From the NCBI RefSeq assembly GCF_014199415.1, contig NZ_JACIJN010000005.1, forward strand, positions 62,001 through 126,000: a DNA stretch of 64,000 nucleotides, in the 5' to 3' direction. Source of the stretch: Sphingomonas endophytica (GTDB lineage: Bacteria; Pseudomonadota; Alphaproteobacteria; Sphingomonadales; Sphingomonadaceae). The notes below the pieces were generated by a model that saw only the letters and a list, made by a program, of their open reading frames with translations, was not told the origin of the DNA and did not search any database. The position numbers and the translations under genes are program-made. Position 1 is the first letter of the stretch; each line of letters starts with the position of its first letter. Below are positions 60,765 to 64,000 of this stretch, one piece after another.

Positions 60765-61274
60765 TCAATCCTCGCGAATCAGATAGGGGTCGGCGATGCC
60801 CAGATCGGCCAAGGCGTCGCGCTCGATCTGCTCCATCGCGTCGCCCTCGTCGTCGGTCATATGGTCATAGCCTAGCAGATGCAGGCAGCCATGCACCACC
60901 AGATGCGTGAAATGATCGGCGACGCCGATGTTCCGCTCCGCCGCCTCGCGCTCGCAGACCCCGTGCGCGAGGACGATGTCGCCGAGCAGCACTTCGCCGT
61001 CGTCGCTGTTCTGGCTGACGGTGTCGATCAGGTCGGGCTGGACCATCGGGAAGGACAGGACGTTGGTGGGCTTGTCCTTCTGCCGATACTGGCGGTTGAG
61101 CCCCTGCACCTCGTCGTCGGTGGCGAGGCGGACGCTGATCTCGACATGCGCGGGGGTGGTGATGAGGTCGCCATAGGGCGTCCGCGCGATCGCGGCGCGC
61201 GCGGCGGCGAGCGCGCGCGCCTCCCAGTCGGTGTCGGACCACGGGTCTTCGCGGGTGAGTTCGATGTGGATCAT
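60765..61274 (-). CDS. ybeY: rRNA maturation endoribonuclease YbeY
   Basis: A 169-residue metalloenzyme acting in 16S rRNA 3' end processing and ribosome quality control. HLVVHGCLHLLGYDHMTDDE is the HGxLHLxGYDH zinc site. QYRQKDKPTNVLSFPMVQ and LGDIVLAHGVCEREA are family signatures. The ATG starts one base after the vapC stop, so its ribosome-binding site lies inside the toxin gene. Confidence 0.95.
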   Translation of the reverse strand: MIHIELTREDPWSDTDWEARALAAARAAIARTPYGDLITTPAHVEISVRLATDDEVQGLNRQYRQKDKPTNVLSFPMVQPDLIDTVSQNSDDGEVLLGDIVLAHGVCEREAAERNIGVADHFTHLVVHGCLHLLGYDHMTDDEGDAMEQIERDALADLGIADPYLIRED

Positions 61275-61275
61275 G

Positions 61276-61674
61276 TCAGCCGAGGTCCGTCTGGGAGAAG
61301 TCGTTGCCCTTGTAGAGCAATATGGCATCGTTGGTCTTCGCGCAGGCGTAGGCGAAGCAATCGCCCATGTTGAGCCTGGCGGGATGTTTCGACAGCTTGC
61401 CATAACGCGCAGCAGCGTCGATCGCGACGCTGCGCTCGGCGTCGTCGATCGGCACTAGCCGCAGCCCAGTCTGATGCGCGAAGTCGGCGATGATCGCGGC
61501 AGCGGTCATCAGGTCGATCTTCCGGACGCGTGCCACTGCGTGCGCCGCCTCCCACGCCCCGACGGCACAATAGCATCGATCGTCGTGCCCTTCGATCGCG
61601 TCGGCGAAATCGTCCGCCTCCGGTTCGCCCGCGATGATCGCAACGATCGCCGACGCATCGACGAAGATGGTCAA
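61276..61674 (-). CDS. vapC: VapC-type PIN-domain toxin
   Basis: A 132-residue PIN-domain ribonuclease. TIFVDASAIVAIIAGEPEAD provides the first catalytic Asp (6). VGAWEAAHAVARVRKIDL holds the conserved Glu (about 42), and ARLNMGDCFAYACAKTNDAI the Asp of the C-terminal active site. VapC toxins cleave tRNA or rRNA, and which RNA is attacked here is unknown. The start overlaps vapB by four bases. The pair is inserted between phoH and ybeY. Confidence 0.92.
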   Translation of the reverse strand: MTIFVDASAIVAIIAGEPEADDFADAIEGHDDRCYCAVGAWEAAHAVARVRKIDLMTAAAIIADFAHQTGLRLVPIDDAERSVAIDAAARYGKLSKHPARLNMGDCFAYACAKTNDAILLYKGNDFSQTDLG

Positions 61675-61919
61675 TCGCCGTCCTCGTCGCTGAGCGAGTC
61701 GTAAAAAGCCTTATCTGCTACCAGTCCGGTCGGTTCGCCGATCGGCTGGGTCTTGCGCCACGCCGCCAGCCGCTCGCGGAGCGGGATATGCACCTCGTCG
61801 CGCGCCAGTTCATGCTGGAGCGCCAGCTTCACGGCCATCGTCTTGGAAATGCCGCGGCGATTGGCCAACCGGGCGGCCAGCGCATTCGCCTCCTCATCCT
61901 TGATGTACAGCGATGCCAT
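61671..61919 (-). CDS. vapB: VapB-type antitoxin
   Basis: An 82-residue antitoxin of the Rv0623/PSK-type VapB family. The N-terminal DNA-binding segment is ASLYIKDEEANALAARLANR, with helix ISKTMAVKLALQHELARDEV. The C-terminal tail (about 55-82; GLVADKAFYDSLSDEDGD) is acidic and would wrap the toxin. It probably represses its own promoter: an inverted repeat lies 14-39 bases upstream of the start. Confidence 0.9.
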   Translation of the reverse strand: MASLYIKDEEANALAARLANRRGISKTMAVKLALQHELARDEVHIPLRERLAAWRKTQPIGEPTGLVADKAFYDSLSDEDGD

Positions 61920-61932
61920 CTCGAGCTCCAGA

Positions 61933-61958
61933 ATATCCCGGTAAGCTATTAAGGATAT
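61933..61958 (-). promoter_or_regulatory. Inverted repeat upstream of vapB (candidate operator)
   Basis: ATATCC (61933-61938) and GGATAT (61953-61958), separated by 14 bases, inside the 48-bp gap between phoH and vapB. Position and symmetry fit VapB autorepression. Confidence 0.5.
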
Positions 61959-61971
61959 ACCACCGCGTCAA
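61943..61971 (-). promoter_or_regulatory. Candidate vapBC promoter
   Basis: On the minus strand TTGACG (plus 61966-61971), a 17-base spacer, then TAGCTT (plus 61943-61948). The -35 overlaps the phoH stop codon. The -10 is weak (3 of 6), but the -35 is a perfect consensus match and the inverted repeat overlaps this site. Confidence 0.45.
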
Positions 61972-62966
61972 CCGGACACCCCCTCATACGCCTCCACGAT
62001 CCGCCCGACGATCGGATGGCGCACCACGTCGGCGGCGGTGAAGCGGCACAGCGAGATGCCCTCCACCCCCTCCAGCCGAGTCGTCGCATCGGCGAGTCCG
62101 CTGGCCCCGACGCCGCCGGGAAGATCCGTCTGGTTGGGATCGCCGCAGATCACCATCCGGCTGTTCTGCCCGAAGCGGGTCAGGAACATCTTCATCTGCG
62201 CGGGCGTGGTGTTCTGCGCCTCGTCGAGGATGACGAACGCGTCGCCGAGCGTCCGGCCGCGCATGAAGGCGATCGGCGCAATCTCGATCTCGCCGCTCGC
62301 GATCCGCCGTTCGACCTGCTCGGCGGGCAGGCAGTCGTAGAGCGCGTCGTAGAGCGGGCGGAGGTAGGGATCGACCTTCTCCTTCATGTCGCCGGGCAGG
62401 AAGCCGAGCCGCTCGCCCGCCTCAACCGCGGGACGCGACAGGATCAGCCGCTGGACGCTGCCCGAAATCAACTGCGCGACCGCCTGCGCGACCGCGATAT
62501 AGGTCTTGCCGGTGCCCGCCGGGCCGAGCGCGAAGATCATGTCGTGGGTGGTCAGCTCGCGCATGTAATGCGCCTGCGCGGGCGTGCGCGGGACGATCGT
62601 CTTCTTGCGCGTGCGGATCATCACCGACGGTGCCGGGCTGCGCTCGGCGGAGATGATCCCGTCGAGCACCGGTTCCGAGGCCATCGCAATCGACGCGTCG
62701 ACCAGGCCGGTATCGACCTCCTCGCCGCGCTGGAGGCGGGCATAGAGATCGTGGAGCACGTCGCGCGCGAGCGCCACCTGCTCGGCGGTGCCCTCAAGCC
62801 CGACGCGGTTGCCGCGCGCGGTGATATAGACCCCCAGCCGGTTCTCCAGCGCCACCAGATGCTGGTCGTACTGGCCGAACAGCCGGCTCAGCAATTGCGG
62901 GCGGTCGAAGACGACCTCGACACGCGAACGCTCGCCCGCCTGGGCGGGGACGGGTTTACGGCTCAT
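61968..62966 (-). CDS. phoH: PhoH-family ATPase
   Basis: A 332-residue protein with an N-terminal KH-like RNA-binding part (about 15-85) and a C-terminal ATPase. FALGPAGTGKTYIAVAQAVA is the Walker A (148-155). RTLGDAFVILDEAQNTTPAQ is Walker B, and FLTRFGQNSRMVICGDPNQT DL gives the sensor region. Likely an RNA helicase-like factor acting with YbeY. The normal neighbours miaB and ybeY are present, but vapBC now separates phoH from ybeY. Confidence 0.93.
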   Translation of the reverse strand: MSRKPVPAQAGERSRVEVVFDRPQLLSRLFGQYDQHLVALENRLGVYITARGNRVGLEGTAEQVALARDVLHDLYARLQRGEEVDTGLVDASIAMASEPVLDGIISAERSPAPSVMIRTRKKTIVPRTPAQAHYMRELTTHDMIFALGPAGTGKTYIAVAQAVAQLISGSVQRLILSRPAVEAGERLGFLPGDMKEKVDPYLRPLYDALYDCLPAEQVERRIASGEIEIAPIAFMRGRTLGDAFVILDEAQNTTPAQMKMFLTRFGQNSRMVICGDPNQTDLPGGVGASGLADATTRLEGVEGISLCRFTAADVVRHPIVGRIVEAYEGVSG

Positions 62967-63105
62967 GCGGCTCCTGTGGCGATGGGCGACACGCGGCAGA
63001 TCGCCGCAAGAGGCGAGATAGGTGCAGCGCGTGACGGCACAATGGCATCGCCGGCGAATGTGGCAGGCGATTCGCGCAGGGGGAAGGCGGAATCGTCATG
63101 ATGTT

Positions 63106-63134
63106 CGTCACCCCGGATCAGGTCCGGGGCGACG
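63106..63134. repeat. Family B repeat, single arm
   Basis: CGTCACCCCGGATCAGGTCC then GGGGCGACG, between miaB and phoH. A half copy. Confidence 0.65.
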
Positions 63135-63139
63135 TAGGG

Positions 63140-64000
63140 TCACGCCGCCGCGAGCGCGCGCACCTCGCCGGTAAGCGACAGCGGGCCGGCCTGCGTCAGC
63201 GTCACGTCGAGCACGTCACCGATCGCGTGCGGGCCGACGACGTGGACCGATTGCAGCCACGGCGACTTGCCGAGCCATTGGCCGTCGCGCTTGCCGCGAC
63301 GCTCGATCAGCACGCTGCACGCGCGGCCGACCGAGGCGGCGTTGAATGCGGCCTGATCGCGGTTGAGCGCGGCCTGCAAGCGCTGGAGCCGCTCGTCCAT
63401 GACCTCGGCGGGGATCTGCTCACCAAGCGTCGCGGCCGGGGTGCCGGGGCGCGGTGAATATTTGAAGCTGTACGCCTGCGCATAGCCGACCGCGTCGACG
63501 AGGCTGAGCGTCTCGGCGAACTCGGCCTCGGTCTCGCCGGGGAAGCCGACGATGAAGTCGCCCGACAGCGCGATGTCGGGGCGCGCAGCGCGGATGCGGT
63601 CGAGCAGGCGCAGGTAGCCGTCGCGCGTGTGCTGGCGGTTCATCGCGCGCAGCACGCGGTCGCTGCCCGCCTGCACCGGCAGGTGGAGGAACGGCATGAG
63701 GCTCTCGACATCGCGGTGCGCGTCGATCAGCCCCTGCGCCATGTCGTTGGGATGGCTGGTGGTGTAGCGGATCCGCGCCAGCCCCGCGATGCGATCGAGC
63801 GCGCGGATCAGGTCGTGGAGCCCCCGCCCCTCGCCATCGGTCCACGCATTGACGTTCTGGCCGAGCAACGTGATCTCGCGCGCGCCGGCATCGACCAGCG
63901 CCCTCGCCTCGTCGACGATCGCCGCGAACGGCCGGCTGATCTCCGCGCCGCGCGTATAGGGGACGACGCAATAGGTGCAGAATTTGTCGCAGCCTTCCTG
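63140..64000 (-). CDS. miaB: tRNA-2-methylthio-N6-dimethylallyladenosine synthase, C-terminal part
   Basis: A radical-SAM methylthiotransferase truncated by the window end; 286 codons are visible. The cluster motif is at the very edge: [19 protein letters not shown] carries the three CxxxCxxC cysteines. [51 protein letters not shown] and [20 protein letters not shown] follow. The C-terminal TRAM domain (about 220-286 of the visible part) binds t[14 protein letters not shown] and the operon with phoH and ybeY favour MiaB over RimO or MtaB. It adds the methylthio group to i6A37 of tRNA. Confidence 0.93.
   Translation of the reverse strand, partial: QEGCDKFCTYCVVPYTRGAEISRPFAAIVDEARALVDAGAREITLLGQNVNAWTDGEGRGLHDLIRALDRIAGLARIRYTTSHPNDMAQGLIDAHRDVESLMPFLHLPVQAGSDRVLRAMNRQHTRDGYLRLLDRIRAARPDIALSGDFIVGFPGETEAEFAETLSLVDAVGYAQAYSFKYSPRPGTPAATLGEQIPAEVMDERLQRLQAALNRDQAAFNAASVGRACSVLIERRGKRDGQWLGKSPWLQSVHVVGPHAIGDVLDVTLTQAGPLSLTGEVRALAAA

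Overview
The window is very GC-rich, densely coded DNA from an alphaproteobacterium, most likely a Sphingomonas-type (Sphingomonadales) chromosome. The reasons are a MipZ division-site ATPase, SUF-only Fe-S assembly, a PgmG-type phosphomannomutase/phosphoglucomutase, the miaB-phoH-ybeY-corC order, tandem Tat-exported ferritin-like proteins beside an ECF sigma/anti-sigma pair, and recurring palindromic intergenic repeats. This assignment is inferred from gene content, not from a marker search. No rRNA, tRNA, CRISPR array, prophage or insertion sequence was seen.

Layout. 1-5.1 kb: 3' end of a GH29 fucosidase, a glycine-zipper protein, then a small surface-polysaccharide group (hexapeptide acyltransferase, Wzx-like flippase, TupA-type ATP-grasp). 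5.1-8.1 kb: three Tad pilus minor-component genes (TadE, TadE-like, and a TadG-like protein with a long repetitive insert). 8.2-11.7 kb: ECF sigma factor and RskA-like anti-sigma factor divergent from two exported ferritin-like paralogues. 11.8-16.8 kb: a minus-strand housekeeping series (xseB, ispA, coaD, cyclophilin, queA; SLR-like ORF; panC). 16.9-21.5 kb: mipZ, a J-domain protein, pgmG, a Crp/Fnr regulator, murA. 21.6-29.5 kb: small unknown proteins, threonine synthase and homoserine dehydrogenase, GNAT, DUF6454-like, PaiB-like and OPT transporter genes. 29.5-34.7 kb: OsmC, DUF2946-like, PepSY, MFS, M24 peptidase, PilZ.

34.6-46.5 kb is a glycogen locus in two minus-strand blocks: yihY-glgP-glgB and glgC-glgA-pgm-glgX. 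A divergent 39-residue membrane protein gene lies between them. Together the enzymes make ADP-glucose, build and branch the polymer, and degrade it to glucose-1-phosphate. 46.7-52.8 kb is a complete suf operon (rrf2-sufB-sufC-sufD-[47-codon ORF]-sufS-sufT-hesB). 53-60 kb carries pyrD, gamma-glutamyltransferase, an acyl-CoA synthetase, a GIY-YIG protein and a sorbosone dehydrogenase-like protein. 59.8-64 kb is corC-ybeY-(vapC-vapB)-phoH-miaB: a toxin-antitoxin pair sits inside a normally continuous RNA-maturation operon.

The most interesting non-coding features are two small-RNA candidates, at about 25.2-25.3 kb (+) and 52.86-52.93 kb (-). Both consist of a small hairpin, a pyrimidine-rich anti-Shine-Dalgarno-like segment and a strong intrinsic terminator, with no protein gene feeding the terminator. 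There are also four families of palindromic intergenic repeats, including near-identical-length copies of 133 bp and 77 bp.
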